From positions 186,001-250,000 of the forward strand of contig CAXSBC010000004.1 in the NCBI GenBank assembly GCA_964236105.1: DNA of 64,000 nucleotides, in the 5' to 3' direction. The translations under genes and the position numbers were made by a program. Positions within the stretch are counted from its first letter, which is position 1; every line of letters starts with the position of its first letter. This document shows positions 1-8,095 of this stretch, piece after piece. The DNA comes from Lichenicola sp964236105 (GTDB lineage: Bacteria; Pseudomonadota; Alphaproteobacteria; Acetobacterales; Acetobacteraceae). The notes beneath the pieces were generated by a model. That model searched no databases. It was not told the DNA's origin and saw only the letters and a program-made list of their open reading frames with translations.

Positions 1-7
1 CGCCGGC

Positions 8-1114
8 ATGAAGCGCCGCACCCTGATCGCCGCCCTTGCCGGCACGGCCGCCTGCGGCCGTGCCGTCGCACGTGCTGCCGGCACCGGTCCGGCCGCGTCC
101 GCGCATCCCGGCCGGCTGAACCTGATCACCGACGTGCCCGGCCTCGCCGTCGGCCAGGCGGACGACGCGCACGTCCGCACCGGCGTCACCGTGATCCTGC
201 CCGATGCCCGCGCCGTCTGCGCGGTCGACGTCGCCGGCGGCGCCCCCGGCACGCGCGAGACCGACGTGCTCGACGGCTGGAACCTGGTGCGCTCGGCCGA
301 CGCCGTGGTGCTGTCCGGCGGCTCGGTCTATGGGCTCGCCGCCGCGGACGGCGTCGCCGCCTGGCTGGGCTCGCGCGGCCGCGGCTTCGCGCTGACCACT
401 CAGCCTGGCGTCCCGCCCTCGCCGATCGTCCCGGCGGCGATCCTGTTCGATCTCGCCAATGGCGGCGACAAGGGCTGGGGCATGACGCCGCCCTACCGCG
501 AGCTCGGCATCCGTGCGGTGGAGGCGGCCGCCCGGGCCCCGTCCCTGGGCACCGCGGGTGCCGGCTACGGCGCTCGCGCCGGGGCGCTGAAGGGCGGCAT
601 CGGCTCGGCGTCGCTGGTGACGGCGGACGGCATGACGATCGGCGCGATCGTCGCCGTCAACTGCCTCGGCTCGCCGGTGGTGCCGGGAAGCCGGCATTTC
701 TGGGCCGGTGCCTTCGAGATCGGCGACGAGTTCGGCGGCCTCGGCCCCGGAACCGGACGCGTGGCGCCGGAAGACTGGGGCCTGGCGGCGATCAATCCGG
801 GCGTCCGCGGCAACACCACGATCGCCTGCATCGCCACCGACGTCGCCCTCGACCCCGACGAGCTCAAGCGCGTGGCGATGATGGCCCAGGACGGGCTGGC
901 GCGTGCGATCCGGCCGGTGCATTCGCCGTTCGACGGCGACGTGGTGTTCGCGCTCTCCACCGCCCGCCAGACCCGTCCGGATGCCGCCCGCCCGCTGACC
1001 GTCGCCCGCATCGGCGCCGCGAGCGCGGACGTGCTGGCCCGGTCGGTGGCGCGCGCGGTGTTCGCGGCCACGCTGCCGCCCGGCATGGCGGGCAAGACCT
1101 GGCACATGCTGTGA
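8..1114 (+). CDS. P1 family peptidase (S58, DmpA-like)
   Basis: 368 aa, resembling the DmpA / L-aminopeptidase-D-esterase (S58) family, N-terminal nucleophile hydrolases that cleave themselves into two chains. The family-typical opening NLITDVPGLAVGQ and the Gly-rich run VVLSGGSVYGLAAADGV are visible. The N-terminus (MKRRTLIAALAG, then a hydrophobic Ala-rich stretch to about residue 24) looks like a signal, possibly twin-arginine, so a periplasmic location is likely. ATG at 8 follows seven bases of window, so its upstream region cannot be judged. The substrate is unknown; family members release N-terminal residues from small peptides, amides or esters. Confidence 0.85.
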   Translation: MKRRTLIAALAGTAACGRAVARAAGTGPAASAHPGRLNLITDVPGLAVGQADDAHVRTGVTVILPDARAVCAVDVAGGAPGTRETDVLDGWNLVRSADAVVLSGGSVYGLAAADGVAAWLGSRGRGFALTTQPGVPPSPIVPAAILFDLANGGDKGWGMTPPYRELGIRAVEAAARAPSLGTAGAGYGARAGALKGGIGSASLVTADGMTIGAIVAVNCLGSPVVPGSRHFWAGAFEIGDEFGGLGPGTGRVAPEDWGLAAINPGVRGNTTIACIATDVALDPDELKRVAMMAQDGLARAIRPVHSPFDGDVVFALSTARQTRPDAARPLTVARIGAASADVLARSVARAVFAATLPPGMAGKTWHML

Positions 1115-1127
1115 CCGTCGGACGGCG

Positions 1128-1355
1128 ATGAAGCCGGGCTGGCGGCTCGCGGTCGGCCTCGGCATCCCGACGCTTGCGATCGTGCCCACCGTTCCGGTGC
1201 TGGCGCGGCTGGATCTGGCGCCGCTCGGGGTGCCGATCGCCGTGCTCTGGCTGTTCGGCTGCATCCCGCTCACCGCCGCCTGCCTCTGCGTCTGCTGGAT
1301 CACGCACGACCGCCATCAGCCGGAGGACGAGATCCCGATGATCCGGCCCGAGTGA
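1128..1355 (+). CDS. DUF3311 small membrane protein
   Basis: 75 aa with two hydrophobic segments (about residues 8-28 and 36-60) spaced by prolines, typical of DUF3311. Such proteins are usually encoded just before a sodium:solute symporter and are thought to be an accessory subunit. Here the TGA stop overlaps the GTG start of the symporter (GTGA), which implies translational coupling and fits that role. The C-terminus is short and acidic (PEDEIPMIRPE). The function is inferred from context. Confidence 0.8.
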   Translation: MKPGWRLAVGLGIPTLAIVPTVPVLARLDLAPLGVPIAVLWLFGCIPLTAACLCVCWITHDRHQPEDEIPMIRPE

Positions 1356-2767
1356 CCGCCACCTTCCTCGGCCTGATCGTGCTGTCCGTCCTGGTCGCGC
1401 TGCGGTCCGGGCTCGGGCGTCGGGCTCTGCGCGCGGAAGAGTTCTTCGTCGCATCCGGGCGCTTCGGCCCGGGACTGTTCTTCTTCCTCGCCGTCGGCGA
1501 GACGTACAGCGTGGCCACCATCCTGGGCTTCCCGGGCGGCGTCTATGCGCGCGGCACCGGCTTCGTCGCCTGGTTCCTCGGCTACATCCTGCTGTCGTTC
1601 CCGGTCGGCTACTTCCTCAACCCCTGGATCTGGCGCGCCGGCCGGCTCTATGGCGCGGTGACCCTGGCCGACCTGTTCCGGCGTCATTTCGACAGCCGCA
1701 TGCTCGAGCTGGTGGTGACCACGGCCTCGATCCTGTTCCTGGTGCCGCTCGGCGTGCTGCAGTTCGTCGGGCTCGACACCGTGCTGCGCGGCCTGGGCTG
1801 GGACGTGCCGCCCTTGCTGCTGGTGGGCATCGGCGCGGGGCTGGCGTTCGCTGCCGTGCTGCCGTCCGGGATCCGGGCGCCCGCGCAGGTCGCGGTGCTG
1901 AAGGACCTGCTGGTGCTGGCGGCCGTGCTGTCCACCGGCATCGCGGCACTCGAGCTGATGCACGGCCAGGGTGGCGTGCGGGCAGGGTCGGGGCGCCATC
2001 CCGCGCCCGGCGCGTCCTGGTCCGGCGACCTGTTCACGACCTCGACCATCCTGCTGCAGAGCGTCGGCTTCTGCCTGGTGCCGCAGACCTGTGCCGCCCT
2101 GTTCACCGTCCGCTCGGTGGCCGCGATGCGCCGGGCGCAGATGGTGATGCCGCTCTACATGCTGATGTTCCCGTTCCTGCTGGCCGTGGCCGACTTCGCG
2201 CTGGACCATCGGCTGGTCCTGTCCTCGCCGAACGACGTGTTCCCGGCCGTCGCCCGTCTGCTGCTGCCGGGCTGGATGGTCGGGGTGGCGATGGCGGCGG
2301 CCGCCCTGTCGGCGCTGGTGGTGCTGGCCGGGATCTGCCTGACGCTCGGGCCGCTGGTGTCGCGCAACCTGCTGCCCGGGCTCGACGGCGACGGCCAGCG
2401 GCGCTGGTCGAAGCTGGTGATGGCGCTCTACCTGCTGCTGTCGGTCGCCGGCGCCGCCCGCTCCAGCCAGCTCATGGTGGCGATCAACAACCTGTTCTAT
2501 TTCGGCGTCACCCAGTCCCTGCCGGGCCTGCTGGCGATCCTGCTGCTGGCGCGGGCACAGCCGGCCGCGATCGCCGTCGGGCTGATCGCCGGGGACGGCG
2601 TGGCGATCCTGCTGCACGAGGCAGGCATCCCGACCGGCGGCATCAATCCCGGCTTCGTCGGGCTGCTGGTCAACGGCTCGCTCATGCTCGCCGGCAGCGC
2701 GCTGTGGCCGGGACCCGTGCGGGTTCCGGTGATGCGACGCTGGACGCGGCCGGCCTCGCAGGGCTGA
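1352..2767 (+). CDS. Sodium:solute symporter (SSS family)
   Basis: 471 aa, inner-membrane protein with about 12-13 hydrophobic segments. The early motif RAEEFFVASGRFGPGLFFF followed by VGETYSVATILGFPGG is characteristic of the SSSF fold, where the first conserved region contributes to sodium and substrate binding. The GTG start overlaps the stop of the DUF3311 gene. SSSF members carry sugars, amino acids, carboxylates or urea; nothing here fixes the substrate. The nearest genes are unrelated catabolic functions, so it may act as a stand-alone uptake unit. Confidence 0.85.
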   Translation: MTATFLGLIVLSVLVALRSGLGRRALRAEEFFVASGRFGPGLFFFLAVGETYSVATILGFPGGVYARGTGFVAWFLGYILLSFPVGYFLNPWIWRAGRLYGAVTLADLFRRHFDSRMLELVVTTASILFLVPLGVLQFVGLDTVLRGLGWDVPPLLLVGIGAGLAFAAVLPSGIRAPAQVAVLKDLLVLAAVLSTGIAALELMHGQGGVRAGSGRHPAPGASWSGDLFTTSTILLQSVGFCLVPQTCAALFTVRSVAAMRRAQMVMPLYMLMFPFLLAVADFALDHRLVLSSPNDVFPAVARLLLPGWMVGVAMAAAALSALVVLAGICLTLGPLVSRNLLPGLDGDGQRRWSKLVMALYLLLSVAGAARSSQLMVAINNLFYFGVTQSLPGLLAILLLARAQPAAIAVGLIAGDGVAILLHEAGIPTGGINPGFVGLLVNGSLMLAGSALWPGPVRVPVMRRWTRPASQG

Positions 2768-2821
2768 GCGCGCACCCTTCCGCCGGCAGCGGCGTTGAGA
2801 GGGCCGGCAGGGAAGGCGGAC

Positions 2822-3181
2822 ATGGGCAAGAAGCACAAGGCGGCCAGCGGCGAGATCGTCACCGTCCGCGGGCCCTGGCGCGGGGTGCTGCTGGCGTGCC
2901 GCAAGTGCGGCGGCAAGCTGAAGGGCGGCTTCGGGCCGAAGGGCAAGGACAGGCTGCCGGACGCCTTGCGGCAGCTGCTGCGCGAGACCGGCCGCAGGCA
3001 GGAGATGCGCATCCTCGAGATCGGCTGCCTCGGCGTCTGCCCGAAGGGAGGCGTCGTCGTGATGCATGGCGCGCAGCCCGGAGAGATGCTGGTGATCCCG
3101 GAGGGCATGGATCTGGCGCAGCTCGCAGCCCGGCTGCCGGCCGTGGCCACATCGCAACCCGCGCCGGCGGCCCGGGACTGA
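2822..3181 (+). CDS. (2Fe-2S) thioredoxin-like ferredoxin domain protein
   Basis: 119 aa. Four cysteines sit in the pattern LLACRKCGGKL near residue 27 and GCLGVCPKGGVVV near residue 70. That spacing matches the thioredoxin-like 2Fe-2S ferredoxin fold found as a small protein or as a domain in NuoE-type subunits. I chose ATG at 2822 because GGAAGGCGGA lies directly upstream; an in-frame TTG at 2795 has no such site. It is probably a cytoplasmic electron carrier or metal-binding protein. The partner is unknown. Confidence 0.75.
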   Translation: MGKKHKAASGEIVTVRGPWRGVLLACRKCGGKLKGGFGPKGKDRLPDALRQLLRETGRRQEMRILEIGCLGVCPKGGVVVMHGAQPGEMLVIPEGMDLAQLAARLPAVATSQPAPAARD

Positions 3182-3251
3182 GCGGGGCGGGCTGCTGCCT
3201 TGACAGGCGCTGCCGCAGCCGGTTCCTGACAGACCCGGACGCGAGCGCTCG

Positions 3252-3905
3252 ATGCTGCATCATCTCGACCACCTGCTCGCGCATTACGGCTACGGCCTGG
3301 TCTTCCTGATCGTCATGCTGGAAAGCATGGGCCTGCCGCTGCCGGGCGAGAGCCTGCTCATCGGCACCGCGCTCTACTGTGCCGCCACCCACCGGCTCGA
3401 CATCGCCTGGGTCATCGTGGTGGCGATCGCGGGCGCGATCATGGGCGACAATTTCGGCTACCTGATCGGGCGCAGCGTCGGGTTTCGCGTGCTGGCCCGC
3501 TGGGGCGGCCATATCGGCCTCACCGCGGACCGGCTGACGCTGGGCCGCTACCTGTTCCGCCGCCATGGCGGCAAGGTGGTGTTCTTCGGCCGCTTCATCG
3601 CCGTCCTGCGCACCTTCGCCGCCATGCTCGCCGGCGCCAACCGCATGCCCTGGCCGGGCTTCCTGTTCTACAACGCGCTGGGCGGCATCGGCTGGGCCGG
3701 CGGCTACTCGCTGGCCGCCTACCTGCTCGGCCAACAGGCCGAGACGATCTCGGGCCCGCTCGGGCTGGTGGTCGGCACGATCGCCGTCATCGTCCTGGGC
3801 AGCGGCTTCCTGTTCCTCAAGCGCAACGAGAAGCGCCTGACCGCGGAGGCGATGCGGATGGCGGCAGCCGAGCCGCGTCGGGCCGGCGGATCGCCGTCCC
3901 GCTAG
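3252..3905 (+). CDS. DedA family membrane protein
   Basis: 217 aa, DedA/SNARE-associated (VTT) family. The sequence shows ESMGLPLPGESLLIGTAL at residues 21-38, the family's conserved E-x-x-G-x-P-x-PGE region, and a later FFGRFIAVLRTFAAMLAG, matching the conserved F-x-R-(F/H)-x-P/V-x-R-x-x-x-x-x-x-AG segment. Four to five membrane segments are apparent. DedA proteins are inner-membrane proteins tied to lipid flipping, proton-motive-force maintenance and envelope homeostasis. The gene stands alone with a weak upstream ribosome binding site. Confidence 0.88.
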   Translation: MLHHLDHLLAHYGYGLVFLIVMLESMGLPLPGESLLIGTALYCAATHRLDIAWVIVVAIAGAIMGDNFGYLIGRSVGFRVLARWGGHIGLTADRLTLGRYLFRRHGGKVVFFGRFIAVLRTFAAMLAGANRMPWPGFLFYNALGGIGWAGGYSLAAYLLGQQAETISGPLGLVVGTIAVIVLGSGFLFLKRNEKRLTAEAMRMAAAEPRRAGGSPSR

Positions 3906-4032
3906 AAGCGCATCCCGACCCGAGGAGATCGTCGATCCGGTGCCAGGCCGTTGCCCGCCGGCGGCTGCGGTCGCGCTTCGCACGAGCCGCCCCGCCTTGC
4001 AGACATCCGCCTGCTCCTGCCGGCAGGCAGCG

Positions 4033-4854
4033 TCAGGGCGCGGCGTCGCCGGTCCCGGACGGGCGTGTCCTGCGGCGCCTGGCAGGCCGGAGGCTGATCC
4101 AGGCCGGCGCATGGTCGCTCGCCCCGGCCTCGCCGCGCACGGCGCGATCGACGCCGGCCGCGTCGAGACGGGCCGCGAGCGCCGGGTCGAGCAGGATATG
4201 GTCCAGCCGCAGCCCGGCATCGCGTGGCCAGCGATCGCGCGCATAGTCCCAGAAGGTGTAGAGCGGGCCGGTTGGATGGACCCGGCGCAACCCGTCGACC
4301 CAGCCCTGCTCAAGCAGGCGTGCGAAAGCCCGGCGGCTCTGCGGCTGCAGCAGCGCGTTGCCGGCCCAGGACCGGGTCGGGTAGATGTCCATGTCTGTCG
4401 GCACGACGTTGTAGTCGCCGGCCAGCGCCACCGGCACGCCCGCCGCACGCAGCCCGGCCGCATGCCGGGTCAGCCGCTCGAACCAGCGCAGCTTGTAGTC
4501 GAACTTCGGGCCGGGTTGCGGATTGCCGTTGGGCAGATACAGGCAGCCGATCAGCACGCCCGCCACCGCCGCCTCGATATAGCGGGCCTGCCGGTCCTCC
4601 GGCTCCCCCGGCAGGCGGCGGCAGGTCAGCACCGGCGTCCGGCCACGGGCGAGGATCGCGACGCCGTTCCAGCCCTTCTCCCCCTGCCACACCGCCTGGT
4701 AGCCGGCGGCGCGGATGGCCTCGTCGGGGAACTCCGCCTGCGCCGTCTTGAGTTCCTGCAGGCAGGCCACGTCCGGCCGCGCCTCGGCCAGCCAGGCCAG
4801 CAGGTTGGGGAGCCGGCGGTTGACCCCGTTGACGTTGAAGGTGGCGATCCTCAC
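4033..4854 (-). CDS. xth: Exodeoxyribonuclease III
   Basis: 273 aa, exonuclease/endonuclease/phosphatase fold, a normal length. Motifs in order: MRIATFNVNGVNRR at the N-terminus (metal-ligand Asn), CLQELK at residues 31-36 (catalytic Glu), GDYNVVPTDMDIY mid-protein, RLDHILLD, and ASDHAP near residue 252 (catalytic Asp-His). It acts in base-excision repair as an AP endonuclease and 3'-5' exonuclease on duplex DNA. It is divergent from the carboxypeptidase gene, separated by 113 bp. Confidence 0.93.
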   Translation of the reverse strand: MRIATFNVNGVNRRLPNLLAWLAEARPDVACLQELKTAQAEFPDEAIRAAGYQAVWQGEKGWNGVAILARGRTPVLTCRRLPGEPEDRQARYIEAAVAGVLIGCLYLPNGNPQPGPKFDYKLRWFERLTRHAAGLRAAGVPVALAGDYNVVPTDMDIYPTRSWAGNALLQPQSRRAFARLLEQGWVDGLRRVHPTGPLYTFWDYARDRWPRDAGLRLDHILLDPALAARLDAAGVDRAVRGEAGASDHAPAWISLRPARRRRTRPSGTGDAAP

Positions 4855-4967
4855 CGTGCCGCAACGCGGCCGGAGCCGGCGCGGATCGCCGCGTCCCGGC
4901 AGGGCCGGGGCTGGACGCCGGCTGCGTTCCGGGAAACAGTCGGCGGTGTTGCAACATCGGACCGGTC

Positions 4968-6536
4968 ATGTTCCTCAACTGCCCCAGTGCCCCTGCCCGA
5001 ACCGCCTGGCTGCTGGCTGTGCTGCTGCTCGGCAGCGGCCTGACCGCCGGCCGGGCGGCGGCGGCGGATATGCACGGGACCTCCGGGGCCACGGGAGCCG
5101 CGTCCGCAAGCAAGCCCGAGCCGGCCGACAAGCCCGAGAAGATCGACAACGCGCTGATCGCCGAGCTGCCCGCAGACAGCGTCACGCATCACGACTTCTC
5201 CGGCGCCGGCGGCCATCTCGGCTACACCGCCACCGCCGGCACGCTGATCCTGCGCGACGACAAGGGCGCTGCGTCGGCCAAGGTCTTCTACGTGTCCTAT
5301 GTCGCAGACGGGCAGCAGGCGGCGCGCCGGCCGGTCAGCTTCTTCTTCAATGGCGGTCCCGGCGCCGGCAGCGCGTTCCTGCATCTCGGCGCCGCCGGCC
5401 CGATGGTGCTGAACTTCCCCGCCGCCAATCCGACCGACGGCGCCAACGCCCGGCTCGGCCCCAACCCCGACAGCTGGCTGCGCTTCACCGACATGGTGTT
5501 CATCGACGCGGTCGGCACCGGCTACAGCCTGCCGGTGCATCCCGAGAAGGCCGACAAGCAGTTCTGGGGCGTGCAGCAGGACGGGTCCGCCTTCGCGGAC
5601 GCGATCCGCCTCTGGCTCGAGCACGCCCATCGCGACGTCTCGCCGAAATACCTGGTTGGCGAAAGCTATGGCGGCGTGCGCTCGATCAAGACCGCGTTTG
5701 CGCTGCAGGCCGAGCAGAACATTCCGCTGACCGGCATCGTCATGGTCTCGCCGGCAATCGAGATGAACCTGATCGGCGACACCGACAACCCGATCGGCAA
5801 CGCCATCCTGCTGCCGAGCCTGGCCGCCTCGCAGATGGAGCGCGACGGCAGGCTGACGCCGCAGGCGATCGACGACGCCTACGGCTATGCGTTCGGTCCC
5901 TACCTCTCGACCCTGGCCGGCCCGCCGCTGGACGGGAACGATGCCAAGACCTTCTACGCCAAGGTCGCCGCCATGACCGGCCTGCCGGAAGCGGTGGTGG
6001 CCAAGGAGCGCGCGCAGATGAACCCGCAGGCGCACGACGTGCGCAGCCGCGACGGCCGCCTCTACAGCCTCTACGATGGCACCGTGTCCATCGCCGATCC
6101 GTTTCCCGAGGGGATCGACAACGGCGACAGCCCGGAACCCGTGCTGGCCGGCTACGGACTCGCCTACGGCAACGCCTTCACCGGCTATGCCGGCGACACG
6201 CTCGGCTTTCGCACCGACCTGAAATACGACCTGCTGAACCTCAAGGTGAACCAGGCCTGGGACTACAAGCAGCAGGGCGAGCTGATCGCCCGCGGGATGC
6301 CCGACCTGCGCAAGCTGATGGCCCTCAACCCGTCGCTGCGCGTGTTCATCGCCAACGGCTATTTCGACCTGACCTGCCCGTTCTCCGGCAGCCGCTGGCT
6401 GATCGAGCACATGCCGGTCGGGCGCGACCGGGTACGGCTCAAGGTCTATCCGGGCGGGCACATGCTCTATACCCGGCCGGACAGCCGGGCGGCGCTCGCG
6501 CACGATGTGGCAGCGCTCTACGCCGGAACGCCGTGA
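4968..6536 (+). CDS. S10 family serine carboxypeptidase
   Basis: 522 aa. The N-terminus has a cleavable signal (LLAVLLLGSGLTAGRAAAA). The S10 fold is shown by FFFNGGPGAGSAFLH (oxyanion region), VGESYGGVRS with the nucleophile Ser near residue 233, a late Asp in NGYFDLTCPF, and His in YPGGHMLYTRPDSR. These complete a Ser-Asp-His triad. It is probably periplasmic or secreted and removes C-terminal amino acids from peptides. The gene is monocistronic or leads into the DUF2459 gene across a repeat element. A 10-bp palindrome, TGTTGCAACA (4947-4956), lies just upstream; its meaning is unclear. Confidence 0.88.
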   Translation: MFLNCPSAPARTAWLLAVLLLGSGLTAGRAAAADMHGTSGATGAASASKPEPADKPEKIDNALIAELPADSVTHHDFSGAGGHLGYTATAGTLILRDDKGAASAKVFYVSYVADGQQAARRPVSFFFNGGPGAGSAFLHLGAAGPMVLNFPAANPTDGANARLGPNPDSWLRFTDMVFIDAVGTGYSLPVHPEKADKQFWGVQQDGSAFADAIRLWLEHAHRDVSPKYLVGESYGGVRSIKTAFALQAEQNIPLTGIVMVSPAIEMNLIGDTDNPIGNAILLPSLAASQMERDGRLTPQAIDDAYGYAFGPYLSTLAGPPLDGNDAKTFYAKVAAMTGLPEAVVAKERAQMNPQAHDVRSRDGRLYSLYDGTVSIADPFPEGIDNGDSPEPVLAGYGLAYGNAFTGYAGDTLGFRTDLKYDLLNLKVNQAWDYKQQGELIARGMPDLRKLMALNPSLRVFIANGYFDLTCPFSGSRWLIEHMPVGRDRVRLKVYPGGHMLYTRPDSRAALAHDVAALYAGTP

Positions 6537-6638
6537 CGCCCAGGGGCGCTGCCCCTGGACGCCTTTGGAAACCATCAATCCGGGGTCTGGGGCCCGTCGG
6601 CCCCAGCAGGTCCAGGGCGGCGCCCTGGCCTTGCTTCT
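6537..6638. repeat. Intergenic GC-rich inverted-repeat element, copy 1
   Basis: About 100 bp directly after the carboxypeptidase stop. It contains three nested hairpins: CAGGGGCGCTGCCCCTG, CTGGGGCCCGTCGGCCCCAG, and CCAGGGCGGCGCCCTGG followed by CCTTGC. The 5' hairpin resembles one at 45963-45982, and the 3' hairpin plus CCTTGC resembles 48238-48263, so this is the most complete of three related copies. Such elements are common between genes in high-GC Rhodospirillales and can act as transcript stabilisers or terminators. That role is inferred. Confidence 0.6.
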
Positions 6639-7257
6639 GCTGCTGACCCGCTGCGCCCCGACACCGCCGCCCTGCGCGCCGCAGCCGGTCCCGGCCGACG
6701 ACGTCGTCTATGTCGTCTCGCATGGCTGGCACACGGATCTCGGCATTCCCGCCACTGCCCTGCGCGGCCCGATGACCCGGTTCCGCCAGACCTTCCCGGG
6801 CATGACGACGCTGATGGTGGGGTTCGGCAGGCGCACCGTCATGATGGCGCCGGTGATCCACGTCGACGACCTGCTGATCGGCCCGTTTCCCGGCAGCGGC
6901 ACGCTGCTGGTCGCGGGTCTGCGGGCGACGCCGGACCGTGCCTACGGCGACGGCACGATGGCGGTGCTGCGGCTGCCGCCAGGCGGCGCCGAACGCCTGT
7001 CGGATTTCGTCTGGCGGACCTTCCGGCTCGATGGCGGCCAGCCGGCGCGGATCGGCGACGGCTTCTTTCCCGGCAGCGTGTTCTATGCGAGCCGGATCGG
7101 CTATTCGGGCCTCTACACCTGCAACAGCTGGGCCGACGACGCGCTGCATGCGGCAGGCCTGCTGGCGGGTCCGTCCGGCGTGGTGTTCGCAGGCCAGGTC
7201 ATGGCGCGCGCGACGCGTCTGGCTGGCCGCAGCTGCGCGATCGCCGCCGGCCGGTGA
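6631..7257 (+). CDS. DUF2459 family protein
   Basis: The conserved part runs from VVYVVSHGWHTDLGIP to the C-terminus and matches DUF2459/TIGR02117, a family with conserved HGWHT and a later TCNSWADDAL. It is probably an envelope protein; no activity is established. The start is uncertain. ATG at 6505 lies inside the upstream gene and would translate the repeat element, whereas TTG at 6631 gives 208 aa beginning with a hydrophobic Leu-rich stretch and a Cys (LLLLLTRC), a poor lipobox. I prefer 6631 because the residues before it derive from the repeat. Confidence 0.7.
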   Translation: MLLLLTRCAPTPPPCAPQPVPADDVVYVVSHGWHTDLGIPATALRGPMTRFRQTFPGMTTLMVGFGRRTVMMAPVIHVDDLLIGPFPGSGTLLVAGLRATPDRAYGDGTMAVLRLPPGGAERLSDFVWRTFRLDGGQPARIGDGFFPGSVFYASRIGYSGLYTCNSWADDALHAAGLLAGPSGVVFAGQVMARATRLAGRSCAIAAGR

Positions 7258-7264
7258 CGCCGGG

Positions 7265-7435
7265 CTACGACCCGGGCGGCTGGGTCGTGGTCTGCGCCGG
7301 CACCGCCTGGCCGCTGGGCAGCACGACGTAGGTCGGGCTGGGCGACGAGCCGCCGCCGCCGAGGCTGGAGCTGCAGCCGCCCAGCAGGCCGGCTGTCAGG
7401 AGGATCGTCAGGCAGGCGAAGGCGCGGATCGTCAT
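7265..7435 (-). CDS. Small lipoprotein, hypothetical
   Basis: 56 aa. The signal segment MTIRAFACLTILLTAGLLGGC ends in a good lipobox (LGGC, Cys21). Then comes a Ser/Gly/Pro/Thr-rich tail including TYVVLPSGQAVPAQT. That tail resembles the short tails of many small entericidin-sized lipoproteins, but I do not recognise a family. It lies 53 bp after the TMEM175-like gene on the same strand and may be the last gene of that unit. Confidence 0.6.
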   Translation of the reverse strand: MTIRAFACLTILLTAGLLGGCSSSLGGGGSSPSPTYVVLPSGQAVPAQTTTQPPGS

Positions 7436-7488
7436 GTCCCGGACCTGATCATGAGCCTGCCCGTCGTTCAAGAGCGCATCGCAGGCGC

Positions 7489-8079
7489 CTACCGGTCGCC
7501 GACCGCGGTCTCGATGCGCCGGTCGGGCACCAGCCACATCAGCGCCACCGCGGCGTAGAGCGCGTCGGAGACGCGGATGTCGACGAAGGCGAGCAGGATG
7601 CCCGCGACATAGAGCGGCGGCGATGCCCTGCCCTTCAGGTTGCGAGCGATCGCGCGCACCAGGGCCGGATCCTGGTGCGGGTCGCGATCCCGCGCGCGGA
7701 TGATGGCGGCCTGCATGATCCACCAGGCCAGGGCCGGCATCAGCAGGGCCGCGCCATAGGTGGCCGTCGGCGCCGTCGCCGTCGGATGCGCGCCGAGCCA
7801 GCCGGTGGCGAACGGGATCAGCGACAGCCAGAACAGCAGGTGCAGGTTGGCCCAGAGCAGCGCGCCGTCGACGCGTTCCACCAGATGGAACAGGTGGTGG
7901 TGGTTGTTCCAGTAGATGCCGACATAGACGAAGCTCAGCGCATAGCCGAGGAACGACGGCGCCTCGTGCAGCAGGGCTGCCAGCGTGGCCTCGTGCGGCG
8001 CCTTCAGGTCGAGCACCATGATGGTGATGATCACCGCGATCACGCCGTCGCTGAATGCCGTCAGCCTGTCCCTACCCAT
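7489..8079 (-). CDS. TMEM175-like potassium channel (DUF1211)
   Basis: 196 aa, six membrane segments. The first helix carries RLTAFSDGVIAVIITIMVLDL, matching the FSD motif that lines the pore of bacterial TMEM175 channels. The next segments include YWNNHHHLFH, another family feature. Bacterial members form tetrameric, potassium-selective leak channels in the inner membrane. The gene follows the efflux outer-membrane gene by 16 bp, so it is probably cotranscribed with the FUSC efflux operon. That pairing may only be positional. Confidence 0.85.
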   Translation of the reverse strand: MGRDRLTAFSDGVIAVIITIMVLDLKAPHEATLAALLHEAPSFLGYALSFVYVGIYWNNHHHLFHLVERVDGALLWANLHLLFWLSLIPFATGWLGAHPTATAPTATYGAALLMPALAWWIMQAAIIRARDRDPHQDPALVRAIARNLKGRASPPLYVAGILLAFVDIRVSDALYAAVALMWLVPDRRIETAVGDR

Positions 8080-8095
8080 TTCCGGTCCCGCCTGG

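Noticed and set aside
2497..3157. Minus-strand frames opposite the symporter and ferredoxin-like gene
   Set aside because: Composition is dominated by Arg, Ala, Gln and His with no family features; antisense shadows.
4947..4956. Palindrome TGTTGCAACA between xth and the carboxypeptidase gene
   Set aside because: Only 10 bp, no matching copies noticed elsewhere and no nearby regulator; too weak to call an operator.
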